Shown: piece after piece, positions 1 through 5,777 of the stretch
Numbering within the stretch: the stretch's first letter is position 1
How the letters are laid out: every line of letters starts with the position of its first letter
Source: JAVVEG01 sp032251455
GTDB taxonomy: Bacteria > Pseudomonadota > Gammaproteobacteria > Pseudomonadales > Pseudohongiellaceae
Assembly (NCBI GenBank): GCA_032251455.1
Contig: JAVVEG010000029.1
Coordinates: 1 to 21,993, forward strand
Direction of reading: 5' to 3'
DNA length: 21,993 nucleotides
The notes under the pieces: model-generated
The model's input: the letters and a program-made list of their open reading frames with translations, nothing else
The model's database searches: none
What the model was told of the DNA's origin: nothing
Made by a program: the position numbers and the translations under genes

Positions 1-44
1 CGCAGAACACGCGCAGTTGATGACTTGGTTAGTGCACTCACATT
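1..44 (-). repeat. Candidate attC half-site after the PhyH gene, cut by the window edge
   Basis: On the minus strand the bases just after the PhyH stop read GCACTAACCAAGTC and then a GCGCGTG stretch before the window ends. Similar starts (CTAAC or TAAC followed by CAA or CCG) follow the other gene units of this island. I infer it is the 5' half of another inter-cassette palindrome. The other half lies outside the window, so pairing cannot be tested. Confidence 0.3.
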
Positions 45-833
45 TTACTGGAGGCCCGTCGCGTGAATTGCATTGTTATTGGTTTTCAGATTTATGGTAT
101 TTAAAAATGCAGATGGGTCTTCAATATCTCTCAACACCTCATGGCCAGGAAGACAGTCATCACTGGCGAACTTGATAAGACTTGGCTCAGTATCACAGAA
201 AATAATATCCAATGACAAACGATCCATGCCATATAAACCCCGATGAATCATGTTGGCCGAAAATACCAGCAAATCGCCCACTTCAAGTTTAATGCGCACC
301 CCGGTGGAAATATCTTCATAATTCTTATGCCCGTTATTTTCCAGCCGCACATCAAGTTCCTCATCGGTATCCCAGCGTTTATGAGTACCTGGAACCAGTT
401 CTATTCCGGGCTCGTTTGCCAAAGGAATACGAAAATGAACAACATTAGGGCCAGATAGAGCCTCTTGTTGTTCCTCAGCTGTCATGTGATATTGAGAGTC
501 TCTATGCCAATAGTTTTTTTGATCTGCGTTGACGGGATTGAAAAATAGCTGCGTATTCATAAAAGCAGGGCGCTCCGGTATCACATCGGAAACTACTTTC
601 ATCAGCCTGGATGAGCCTATAAACTTGAAGAGCACATTTCTTTTTGATTCGCCCAGATGTTCGGTGCCGGTAATATACGCCGAGTTTACAGCTTTCTTTG
701 AATAAAATTCTGAATTCTTGCACTTCCACGATCCGTGGAACTCAAGCACTGCTTTGGCTAATTCCCGAAGCTCTTCCTCCGTGAATAAATGTCTTACCAC
801 AAAATATCCGCTTTCTTTATATTCCCGATTCAT
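45..833 (-). CDS. Phytanoyl-CoA dioxygenase (PhyH) family 2-oxoglutarate/Fe(II) oxygenase
   Basis: A 262-residue protein of the PhyH family, non-heme iron enzymes that hydroxylate small molecules using 2-oxoglutarate and O2; the substrate cannot be told. Counting from the chosen ATG, the iron ligands are H110 and D112 (W-H-R-D) and H197 (M-I-H-R-G), with R205 as probable 2-oxoglutarate-binding arginine. No signal peptide is visible, so it should be cytosolic. A GTG at 878 would add 15 residues, but these would be translated from the 18-bp repeat at 847-864, so the ATG at 833 (M-N-R-E-Y) is preferred; no clear Shine-Dalgarno is seen. The gene is AT-rich compared with the respiratory operons and sits among toxin-antitoxin genes on the same strand, which suggests transferred cargo. 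Confidence 0.85.
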   Translation of the reverse strand: MNREYKESGYFVVRHLFTEEELRELAKAVLEFHGSWKCKNSEFYSKKAVNSAYITGTEHLGESKRNVLFKFIGSSRLMKVVSDVIPERPAFMNTQLFFNPVNADQKNYWHRDSQYHMTAEEQQEALSGPNVVHFRIPLANEPGIELVPGTHKRWDTDEELDVRLENNGHKNYEDISTGVRIKLEVGDLLVFSANMIHRGLYGMDRLSLDIIFCDTEPSLIKFASDDCLPGHEVLRDIEDPSAFLNTINLKTNNNAIHATGLQ

Positions 834-843
834 ACGATTACCA

Positions 844-942
844 ATAACGCCCGTGCTCACGCGCCGGTTTGGAACCACCGGGCCTGCAGGTCACATTGAC
901 TGATTGTTCAAGCGCAGCAAGACATATCCTTATTTGTTAGCC
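844..942 (-). repeat. Candidate attC-like site between hicB and the PhyH gene
   Basis: On the minus strand this starts with GGCTAACAAATAAGG, just after the hicB stop, and ends with GAGCACGGGCGTTATTGG just before the PhyH start. TAAC at one end and GTTA at the other pair as the outer arms, and TGCTGCGC can pair with GCGCGTGAGCA further in, but with an asymmetry of about nine bases. The 18 bases at 847-864 (ACGCCCGTGCTCACGCGC on the plus strand) recur exactly at 2516-2533. Size and position fit an integron attC site, but the palindrome is weak. Confidence 0.4.
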
Positions 943-949
943 TGGTCAA

Positions 950-1285
950 TTATTGCGATGAAATAGCTCGTTGCAGTGCATCCTGCGCCCAGGCATTTAA
1001 ACTTTTACCTTCAGCCTCTGCCCGCATTGCGGCCCTTGCATGAATAGCCGGATCAATACGCAACATCACTTTGCCTGAATAAGGGCGCTGTGGGGCACGC
1101 TTTAACTTTTCACAAGTGGCAACATAATCCTCAACCGCCTCTTCAAATGCGGCCTTAAGATCTGTGACAGAATCACCATGAAACCCCACCACATCCTGAA
1201 TGCCGGCAATATGACCGATAAAGCATTGATCTTCATCGCTGTATTCGATACGGGCGGAATAACCCTTATAATTCATAATGTTCAT
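950..1285 (-). CDS. hicB: HicB family antitoxin
   Basis: A 111-residue antitoxin of the HicAB type II system. Residues about 4-65 form the HicB domain with a degenerate RNase H-like fold (start N-Y-K-G-Y-S-A-R-I-E-Y, then a G-F-H-G-D-S segment). Residues about 75-108 look like a ribbon-helix-helix DNA-binding segment (K-V-M-L-R-I-D-P then a helix with S-L-N-A-W-A). It should neutralise HicA and repress its own promoter. The hicA stop overlaps this ATG by four bases (positions 1282-1285), the usual toxin-first hicAB order with translational coupling. Nothing looks damaged. Confidence 0.93.
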   Translation of the reverse strand: MNIMNYKGYSARIEYSDEDQCFIGHIAGIQDVVGFHGDSVTDLKAAFEEAVEDYVATCEKLKRAPQRPYSGKVMLRIDPAIHARAAMRAEAEGKSLNAWAQDALQRAISSQ

Positions 1286-1536
1286 AATTGTACCTCTGCT
1301 CGGGAGAGAAACTCTTTAGCACCTCTGATCTGATAAGGCTTTGCTTCCTTTTGAGGGTGCGGCCGATGAAAAATAGCCACTACCCCATTCAGTTCAAACC
1401 GGACCCGAGACCCATTACCTTCAATGGCTTGCGCCCCCAGCGCTACGAATAGCGCTTCTATTCTGCGCCACTCCATGGTCGAGGTTGAAGAGGTGCTTAA
1501 AATAGCAGCCAGTGTCTTGCGATGGGTGCTGTTCAT
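1282..1536 (-). CDS. hicA: HicA family mRNA interferase toxin
   Basis: An 84-residue HicA toxin, a small double-stranded-RNA-binding-fold ribonuclease that cuts mRNAs and is held inactive by HicB. The start M-N-S-T-H-R-K-T-L is typical of the longer HicA subfamily, so I place it at the ATG at 1536; an upstream ATG at 1566 would add ten residues. The middle has G-N-G-S-R-V-R-F and F-H-R-P-H-P, the signature of this subfamily. The short Escherichia coli HicA has a histidine where this one has arginine after G-S, so the catalytic histidine is probably one of those in F-H-R-P-H. The gene is complete and overlaps hicB by four bases, so the pair is likely functional. Confidence 0.9.
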   Translation of the reverse strand: MNSTHRKTLAAILSTSSTSTMEWRRIEALFVALGAQAIEGNGSRVRFELNGVVAIFHRPHPQKEAKPYQIRGAKEFLSRAEVQL

Positions 1537-1582
1537 GGCGAGCAAGATATCATATTGTGATAGCACTGGGTAGTGCGACTTT

Positions 1583-1662
1583 CATAACGCTCGCCATAGT
1601 CGGCGGCGAGCTTGCGCTGAAGGCGGGTGTGAATTTGCATCGCTGTAGAGGTGACGGTTATG
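1583..1662 (-). repeat. Candidate attC-like site between higA and hicA
   Basis: An 80-bp imperfect palindrome. On the minus strand it opens with CATAACCGTCACC, whose TAA is the higA stop codon, and closes with GGCGAGCGTTATG. The outer six bases (CATAAC / GTTATG) pair perfectly, and T-C, C-C matches continue inward around mismatches at spacer positions, as in the R and L boxes of integron attC sites. A stop codon inside the outer box is common in gene cassettes. Its closing end resembles those at 844 and 2512. No integrase is present, so the assignment is by structure and position only. Confidence 0.45.
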
Positions 1663-1969
1663 CGGCATTCAGCGGTCGAATCCGAGACATTTCGGATTTC
1701 AGAGCCTGACTCGCTTCCCAAAGATCCACAGCACGTTGAGCATTCAACCAGAACTCTGCGGAATTGCCAAACAAACGGCCAAGCCGAATGGCCATTTCTG
1801 GACTAACCCCTCGGCGCTCCCGGAATAGTTCATTTATCGATTGCCGTGATACACCAATCGCATTTGCCAAGGCAGAAACGCTCAGTTCATAGTCCGGCAT
1901 GAAATCCTCACGCAACATTTCTCCTGGGTGAGTAGATTTTCGTTTAATCCCAGTATTACTTAGGGCCAT
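1658..1969 (-). CDS. higA: HigA family antitoxin, XRE-type helix-turn-helix
   Basis: A 103-residue antitoxin of the HigA family. Residues 14-24 carry the typical H-P-G-E-M-L-R-E-D-F segment. Residues about 30-65 form the helix-turn-helix (L-A-N-A-I-G-V-S-R-Q-S-I-N then R-G-V-S-P-E-M-A-I-R-L), and the W-L-N-A-Q segment follows. It should bind DNA at its own promoter and neutralise a HigB ribonuclease. A GAGGTAA Shine-Dalgarno lies just upstream of the ATG. In the usual order higB precedes higA; here only the last ~24 codons of a higB remain, ending 15 bases before this start. HigA is therefore probably an orphan that could still act as a repressor or as an antitoxin against related toxins. Confidence 0.9.
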   Translation of the reverse strand: MALSNTGIKRKSTHPGEMLREDFMPDYELSVSALANAIGVSRQSINELFRERRGVSPEMAIRLGRLFGNSAEFWLNAQRAVDLWEASQALKSEMSRIRPLNAA

Positions 1970-1984
1970 ATCTATTACCTCTGC

Positions 1985-2059
1985 TTAATGGTAATCGCAG
2001 ACCTGCACATCAAAAGCATCACCATCGTCGAACCGGAAACAGATTCGCCACTGATCATT
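1985..2059 (-). pseudogene. higB: 3' remnant of a HigB toxin gene
   Basis: On the minus strand this reads N-D-Q-W-R-I-C-F-R-F-D-D-G-D-A-F then D-V-Q-V-C-D-Y-H and stop: the conserved C-terminus of HigB toxins, including the terminal D-Y-H. The upstream two-thirds of a HigB (about 90 residues) is absent. Directly upstream, in another frame, is the 5' part of a ParE/RelE toxin. The remnant keeps the correct spacing to higA, so it is the tail of the original higBA operon. No start codon makes a sensible product. Confidence 0.85.
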
Positions 2060-2150
2060 ATGTGCGCCGCCTGCGGCACGTAGCGAGTGATCCGCGTCTG
2101 GCAATTTCACTGACGCGCTCAAGCGAAAGCGGAGACCATTCCAGGTTCAC
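2058..2150 (-). pseudogene. 5' fragment of a ParE/RelE family toxin gene
   Basis: Starting at a GTG that overlaps the antitoxin stop (GTGA at 2147-2150), the minus strand encodes V-N-L-E-W-S-P-L-S-L-E-R-V-S-E-I-A, the standard N-terminus of ParE/RelE-type toxins. Homology then stops and an arginine-rich 13-residue run leads to a stop at 2058-2060. Family members are about 95 residues, so only the first fifth survives. It is the missing partner of the Phd-type antitoxin just upstream. The junction with the higB tail implies a deletion between two neighbouring toxin genes. Confidence 0.8.
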
Positions 2151-2428
2151 TGACGCAAATTCCTCAAAATTATATCCTTTGCCTCAGCATGAGGAACGCC
2201 TTCGCCCGCCTCAATCTGCGCCTCCGAACGATGGATGTCTTCGAGCAGCTCCAAGCGCTCCTGCATGCGTTGGTACTCATGCACACCGACCAGAACCGCC
2301 ACTCCACGCCCACGTTGGGTCAGCACCATAGGACGCTGAGTCTCGTTTATCTGTTGCACGAATGATGCTATTCCTGCCCGAAAATCCGATAAAGGGCGAA
2401 TATCTTCATCAACTCTAAACTTTGACAT
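2147..2428 (-). CDS. Phd/YefM family antitoxin
   Basis: A 93-residue antitoxin. The N-terminal half (S-D-F-R-A-G then R-P-M-V-L-T-Q-R-G-R-G-V-A-V-L-V) is the Phd/YefM DNA-binding fold; the charged C-terminal helix (from about residue 58, L-E-L-L-E-D-I) is the toxin-binding part. The ATG at 2428 (M-S-K-F-R) fits the family better than the one at 2446. Its toxin gene overlaps its stop codon but is broken after about 17 recognisable codons, so the antitoxin is an orphan. Three GTAC sites at exact 12-bp spacing lie just upstream (2440-2468) and are likely its operator. It may now act only as a repressor or cross-neutralise other toxins. Confidence 0.88.
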   Translation of the reverse strand: MSKFRVDEDIRPLSDFRAGIASFVQQINETQRPMVLTQRGRGVAVLVGVHEYQRMQERLELLEDIHRSEAQIEAGEGVPHAEAKDIILRNLRQ

Positions 2429-2439
2429 GGCATACATAC

Positions 2440-2468
2440 CGTACAAATGGAAGTACGCTTGATTGTAC
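2440..2468 (-). promoter_or_regulatory. Candidate Phd/YefM operator: three GTAC cores at 12-bp spacing
   Basis: GTAC tetramers are centred at 2442.5, 2454.5 and 2466.5, exactly 12 bp apart. The first two form CGTAC-N8-GTACG, a perfect 5-bp inverted repeat. The array ends 12 bp upstream of the antitoxin ATG. YefM-YoeB operators are known to carry TGTACA-type palindromes, which supports an autoregulation site. I could not assign convincing -35 and -10 boxes here. Confidence 0.6.
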
Positions 2469-2511
2469 TCTCAATGGATTTGGCATGTAATCGCTAGCGA
2501 GGCCGCAGGCA

Positions 2512-2589
2512 CATGACGCCCGTGCTCACGCGCAATTTTGGAGCTGCAAAGCAGCGGAGAAATTGTCGCTGTGCAGCCGATTGATAGCC
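2512..2589 (-). repeat. Candidate attC-like hairpin between the yoeB-type toxin and the Phd-type antitoxin
   Basis: The best folded site of the island. On the plus strand GCTCACGCGCAATTTT pairs with GAAATTGTCGCTGTGCAGC, leaving three single unpaired bases all on one arm; GGA faces GGA as an internal bulge, and GCTGC-AAA-GCAGC closes the loop. Regularly spaced extrahelical bases on one arm are a hallmark of folded attC sites. The outer boxes are degenerate (CATGACGCCC and GATTGATAGCC, where GTTA is expected). Bases 2516-2533 are identical to 847-864. No U-run follows the stem, so an intrinsic terminator is less likely. Confidence 0.5.
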
Positions 2590-2590
2590 G

Positions 2591-2851
2591 TCATTCGTAG
2601 TGCGTCCAAAGCCGCAGCACCTTCACGGCCCGCTCTTTCTCTAACACTTGGTACACCAGTCTGTGTTGTATATTAATTCGACGAGAGTAGGCTCCCGACA
2701 AATCACCGATAAGTTTTTCGTAAGGTGGCGGATTGGCAAATGGATCTTTCCTGATAATTTCAAGGAGCTCTTGAGCCTTTGGCTTGAGCCCGGAGGAAGC
2801 GACCTTCTTGGCGTCTTTCTGAGCCTGCTTGGTAAAGTAGAGCTCCCACAT
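2591..2851 (-). CDS. yoeB: Txe/YoeB family mRNA interferase toxin
   Basis: An 86-residue toxin of the Txe/YoeB family, which cleaves mRNA on the ribosome. The N-terminus M-W-E-L-Y-F-T-K-Q-A-Q-K-D-A-K-K, the central P-Y-E-K-L and L-S-G-A-Y-S-R-R-I, the H-R-L-V-Y strand and the terminal W-T-H-Y-E are all family features. The arginines and the near-terminal histidine correspond to the catalytic R65 and H83 region of E. coli YoeB. I choose the ATG at 2851 because it overlaps the antitoxin stop as TGATG; a TTG at 2857 is also in frame. The gene is intact and follows its antitoxin, so this pair is probably active. Confidence 0.92.
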   Translation of the reverse strand: MWELYFTKQAQKDAKKVASSGLKPKAQELLEIIRKDPFANPPPYEKLIGDLSGAYSRRINIQHRLVYQVLEKERAVKVLRLWTHYE

Positions 2852-3093
2852 CACCAATCCAGCTCTTTCTCTGTATCAGTCAGATCAGTAGCCAATCCTT
2901 CACGAATTGACTCTCGCATACCGGGAATCGATACCAAGTAGAGAGTCTCACTGATAGCGTTCCAATCCTCCTCGGCTAACAGTACGGCATTACCGCGCTT
3001 GCCCGTTATGACAATGGGCTTGTGCGTTTGTTTAGTTTCGTCGATCAGGGCGTACAATTTTGATCGAGCTTCTGTGGCATTGAGTGTAGACAT
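2851..3093 (-). CDS. yefM: YefM/Phd family antitoxin
   Basis: An 80-residue antitoxin of the YefM type. Residues 1-50 hold the DNA-binding fold (M-S-T-L-N-A-T-E-A-R-S-K-L-Y, then K-P-I-V-I-T-G-K-R-G-N-A-V-L-L). The acidic tail from about residue 55 (P-G-M-R-E-S-I-R-E-G to K-E-L-D-W) is the usual YoeB-binding part. It lies first in the operon and its stop overlaps the toxin ATG by one base, giving coupled translation. A good sigma-70 promoter with two CGTACG palindromes inside it lies directly upstream, so autorepression is likely. Confidence 0.92.
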   Translation of the reverse strand: MSTLNATEARSKLYALIDETKQTHKPIVITGKRGNAVLLAEEDWNAISETLYLVSIPGMRESIREGLATDLTDTEKELDW

Positions 3094-3114
3094 AGCAAAT
3101 CTCCATTTCGCTAT

Positions 3115-3143
3115 AGCGTACGCCTATCCGTACGTCTTGTCAA
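3115..3143 (-). promoter_or_regulatory. yefM-yoeB promoter with overlapping operator
   Basis: On the minus strand a perfect -35 TTGACA (3138-3143) is followed by a 17-bp spacer and a weak -10 TACGCT (3115-3120). CGTACG palindromes at 3117-3122 and 3129-3134 sit in the spacer and over the -10, with centres 12 bp apart. The same spacing of GTAC cores occurs upstream of the other Phd-type antitoxin at 2440-2468. A repressor bound here would block RNA polymerase. Confidence 0.65.
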
Positions 3144-3229
3144 AGGCTATAATATTTGTATCGTGTTTCTGCGCCCTATATGACACATCAAACTCGTGAA
3201 GTCTATCTCTCAACTTTTTCTCTTGCTAC

Positions 3230-3272
3230 AAAAAAACCACTCCCCTTTGTGACCCCGACACAAAGGGGAGTG
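3230..3272 (-). terminator. Rho-independent terminator of the nirK operon
   Basis: A perfect 14-bp stem (3238-3251 with 3259-3272, CACTCCCCTTTGTG) and a 7-base loop; on the minus strand a run of seven U follows almost directly (3230-3236). It lies about 170 bases after the multicopper oxidase stop and isolates the respiratory operon from the toxin-antitoxin island. Confidence 0.9.
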
Positions 3273-3444
3273 TGCATATCCTGTTATCAGCTAACACTAT
3301 ACGCAGTATCTCAGCCAATCATTCTATAAGCTGCTGATAAAATATGATTATTCATAAAAAATACCCGGATAATGTGCTTTGTACTGACAGTTAGTGTGTG
3401 TTCTCGGTAATTCGAATATTACGGCCCATTCATTCCCGGCGCAC
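3273..3444. other. AT-rich spacer without a gene
   Basis: Together with 3094-3272 this makes a 351-bp gene-free stretch. Beyond the terminator and the yefM promoter I see no coding signal. CTAAC at 3290-3294 and GTTAG about 100 bases later form a short inverted pair, but no further pairing supports a recombination site. It marks the boundary between the low-GC island and the GC-rich respiratory genes. Confidence 0.5.
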
Positions 3445-4628
3445 TCACTCCATCAACTCTCTACCCCGGAAACCCTCGTTGTCATGCAGACCCGCGGGTT
3501 GGCGCAATGATTCGCTCATGTAGAAATCAGACTGATACTCGATATCCGTCCACTCATAGCCCTCAACCGGAGTCACGCCCTCGTATTCGACAACCAGCAT
3601 GGAGCCGCCATGTTCCTTGCCGTTATTGGTGGTGTGGTGTTCGATGTGGTCGTGCGTCATCCAGATGCCGGGATTGTTCATCTCCACTATCACATCGATA
3701 CGTTCACCCGGCGCCAGACTGACCACATCGGCTGGATAGGGATGCTGCAGCAGAGTACCGTCCTTGTGAGTCACCAGCATGTCGTGACCATGCAGATGGA
3801 ATGCAACCGGAATGGTCGCGGCGATAAGACGAAGACGTAGCACATCACCCTCTTTTACCCGTAATGGTTGTGTGGTCGGAAAGGATTTGCCATTGATGGA
3901 GAAATAATTGATCANNNNNNNNNNNNNNNNNNNNNNNNNNNNNNNNNNNNNNNNNNNNNNNNNNNNNNNNNNNNNNNNNNNNNNNNNNNNNNNNNNNNNN
4001 NNNNNNNNNNNNNNCGTAATGGTTGTGTGGTCGGAAAGGATTTGCCATTGATGGAGAAATAATTGATCACCTGCCCCGGATGCCCACCCTCGCCGTAAGT
4101 ATCTGCCACCTCGGAGTTCCAGCCAGAGAACATCAATACAGCATCCTTGCTTACCCGCTGCTCGATCTCGGATGGTGAAGCCGGGTTCACGATGAACGGT
4201 CCCCACATCCCACGCAAACCCACATGCTCAGACACATTCACATGGCAGTGATACCAGAGCGTACCGGTCTTGTCGGCAACGAAACGATAGGTATGGCTCT
4301 CGCCGGGCTCTATGGGGTGCTGGGTGACATGTGGCACGCCATCAGATTGCCAGGTGCCGGTCTGATACATTCCGTGCCAGTGCACCGTGTGATTGAGAGT
4401 CGTGAAGTTGTACACCGTCACTTCCACCTCATCCCCCTCATTCACATGATAGAGAGGGCCCGGTACCTGGCCGTTGAAGGCCCAGACCTTGGCCTTGAAT
4501 CCAGGCGCAACATCCACCTCCACTTCATCTATACTCATTTCAAATTGGCGCAACTCGGCCCAGACCGCATTGCCAGTGAGCAACCATAAAACCAGCACTG
4601 CTCCGACCATCTTGTTCATTCTACGCAT
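3445..4628 (-). CDS. Two-domain multicopper oxidase (type C-like, NcgA-like), split by an assembly gap
   Basis: Removing the 100 N and one copy of the 55-bp overlap gives an uninterrupted 342-residue protein. A signal peptide ends near A-V-W-A at residue 24, so it is periplasmic. Domain 1 has H80, H83-W-H85-G and H127-C128-H129 with H135 and M140/141: trinuclear-cluster ligands plus a type 1 copper site. Domain 2 has H226-L-H228-G-H and H274-D275-H276; aspartate replaces the type 1 cysteine. Type 1 copper in domain 1 only is the type C arrangement known from the Nitrosomonas europaea two-domain oxidase. It is last in the nirK-cytochrome operon, 39 bases after the monoheme cytochrome gene, with AAGGAG before the ATG at 4628. 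Its substrate is not settled; electron exchange with the neighbouring cytochromes is an inference. Confidence 0.85.
3860..4069. other. Assembly gap (3915-4014) flanked by identical 55-bp ends
   Basis: The 55 bases before the 100-N run (3860-3914) are identical to the 55 after it (4015-4069). Two contig ends overlapping by exactly 55 bases are what a k-mer assembler produces, with a standard 100-N spacer added in scaffolding. Collapsing the overlap (155 bases removed) leaves the multicopper oxidase frame open. The repeat is therefore almost certainly an artefact and not a biological duplication. Confidence 0.9.
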
Positions 4629-4667
4629 TGCGTCACTCCTTGCTTGATTCCCGACAGTGCTGCACTC

Positions 4668-5027
4668 TCAGTTGCTGCAGCAGAGTTTTCTTAAATGTTT
4701 CACCAGGGCCTCGATCTGCGCCTGGTTCAGGTTATCGCCCCAGGCCGGCATCAGCACCGACTTGTTGATGGACTTGCCACCCTGCTCGATGACTTTGTAC
4801 AACTCTTGATCAGTGCGTGCAGACATCTCCTCCTCGTCGATGTGCGAGCGCGGCTGCACACTCATATGGGACGCATTGATCCCGCGCCCGTCACCCTGAA
4901 CACCATGGCACTGGGTGCAAAGTACGGTGTAGATCTGCTCCCCGTTCACCTCCTGCGCGTTGGCTGTGGTAAAAAACGCAGCCAGCGAAAACAACGCAAA
5001 GAACAAACTGATTCTTCCCGCTCTCAT
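4668..5027 (-). CDS. Secreted monoheme c-type cytochrome (NcgC/NcgB-like)
   Basis: A 119-residue periplasmic cytochrome c. A signal peptide ends near T-A-N-A at residue 24. The heme attaches at C37-T-Q-C40-H41, and M93 in L-M-P-A-W is the probable sixth ligand, the fold of class I cytochromes. Two adjacent cysteines close to the C-terminus (L-C-C-S-N) are unusual. The ATG overlaps the stop of the diheme cytochrome gene by four bases (ATGA), so translation is coupled. Its place between a diheme cytochrome and a multicopper oxidase, downstream of nirK, suggests it carries electrons to or from the copper enzymes. Confidence 0.9.
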   Translation of the reverse strand: MRAGRISLFFALFSLAAFFTTANAQEVNGEQIYTVLCTQCHGVQGDGRGINASHMSVQPRSHIDEEEMSARTDQELYKVIEQGGKSINKSVLMPAWGDNLNQAQIEALVKHLRKLCCSN

Positions 5028-5725
5028 TGCTCACCTCCAATCAGTTTCAGGTAATCCACCAACTTGTGAATGGCCGCCTCGTTCATCTGCGGCACCGGCA
5101 TGATGGAGTTCGGATCCCATGCCCTGGGGTTCTGCGTAAAGGAGGAGAGAAACTCCGGCTGCAGCCTCCGCCAGGCATTCAACAGACTCGGGCCGGAAAA
5201 TCCACCCGAGTCAGCCGCATCCTGATGACAGGCATCGCAACCCTTGAACTTGCGGAAATCCATCATGGCCATCCGCATGGCAACCTTACCCGGCTCGTAG
5301 TTATCGGCGGCAATCAAGTCATCATAGGGACGCAGGCTCATCAGGAAATCAGTCACCTCGGCTGCCTGCTCTGCAGTCAGCGCAGGATGCTGGATCAGAG
5401 CTGCGGGGTCAGGCATATCACCTTCCTCGGTAATCAGCACAGGTGCCAGGGGAAAATAGCCGGCAGGATAAATCCGCTCTGGTTGCTGCAATTGCTGCAA
5501 CAACCACTCCCTGCGATATTTGTTGCCAGCGTAATACAACGGCGGAGCCTTGCGTTGCAGACGCTCTGCCAGCCCCAGTTTGTCATAATCTGGTCGTTCC
5601 AGAGCATGACAAGAAGCGCACTGCTCCCTGGCAATAACAGCGCCATCAGCCAGGACAGCACCTGATTGCAGAAGCATGTTTAGCAAGACTGCAAGCACAC
5701 CTTTCCGCAACTGTGAAATCAACAT
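5024..5725 (-). CDS. Secreted diheme c-type cytochrome
   Basis: A 233-residue protein with a signal peptide (positive M-L-I-S-Q-L-R-K, hydrophobic core, cleavage near V-L-A-D at about 27). Two heme-binding motifs are present, C36-A-S-C39-H and C163-D-A-C166-H, each with a later methionine that could be the axial ligand (M104 in G-D-M-P and M209 in S-I-M-P). The ATG at 5725 has GGGAGG eight bases upstream; a longer frame from 5761 would bury the signal peptide. It lies 52 bases after nirK and overlaps the next cytochrome gene. It should act in the periplasm in electron transfer to NirK or the multicopper oxidase. Confidence 0.88.
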   Translation of the reverse strand: MLISQLRKGVLAVLLNMLLQSGAVLADGAVIAREQCASCHALERPDYDKLGLAERLQRKAPPLYYAGNKYRREWLLQQLQQPERIYPAGYFPLAPVLITEEGDMPDPAALIQHPALTAEQAAEVTDFLMSLRPYDDLIAADNYEPGKVAMRMAMMDFRKFKGCDACHQDAADSGGFSGPSLLNAWRRLQPEFLSSFTQNPRAWDPNSIMPVPQMNEAAIHKLVDYLKLIGGEQ

Positions 5726-5777
5726 TTTTGCCTCCCGTAGTTTGTATCCGTACAACACCAAATGTAGATGCTGGGTT

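Noticed and set aside
1533..1721. Open frame between higA and hicA with a protein-like stretch
   Set aside because: It overlaps the higA end and the candidate attC site, has no start signal and matches no family I recognise.
3860..4069. A tandem duplication inside the multicopper oxidase
   Set aside because: The copies abut an N-run exactly and collapsing them restores the reading frame, so it is a scaffold artefact.
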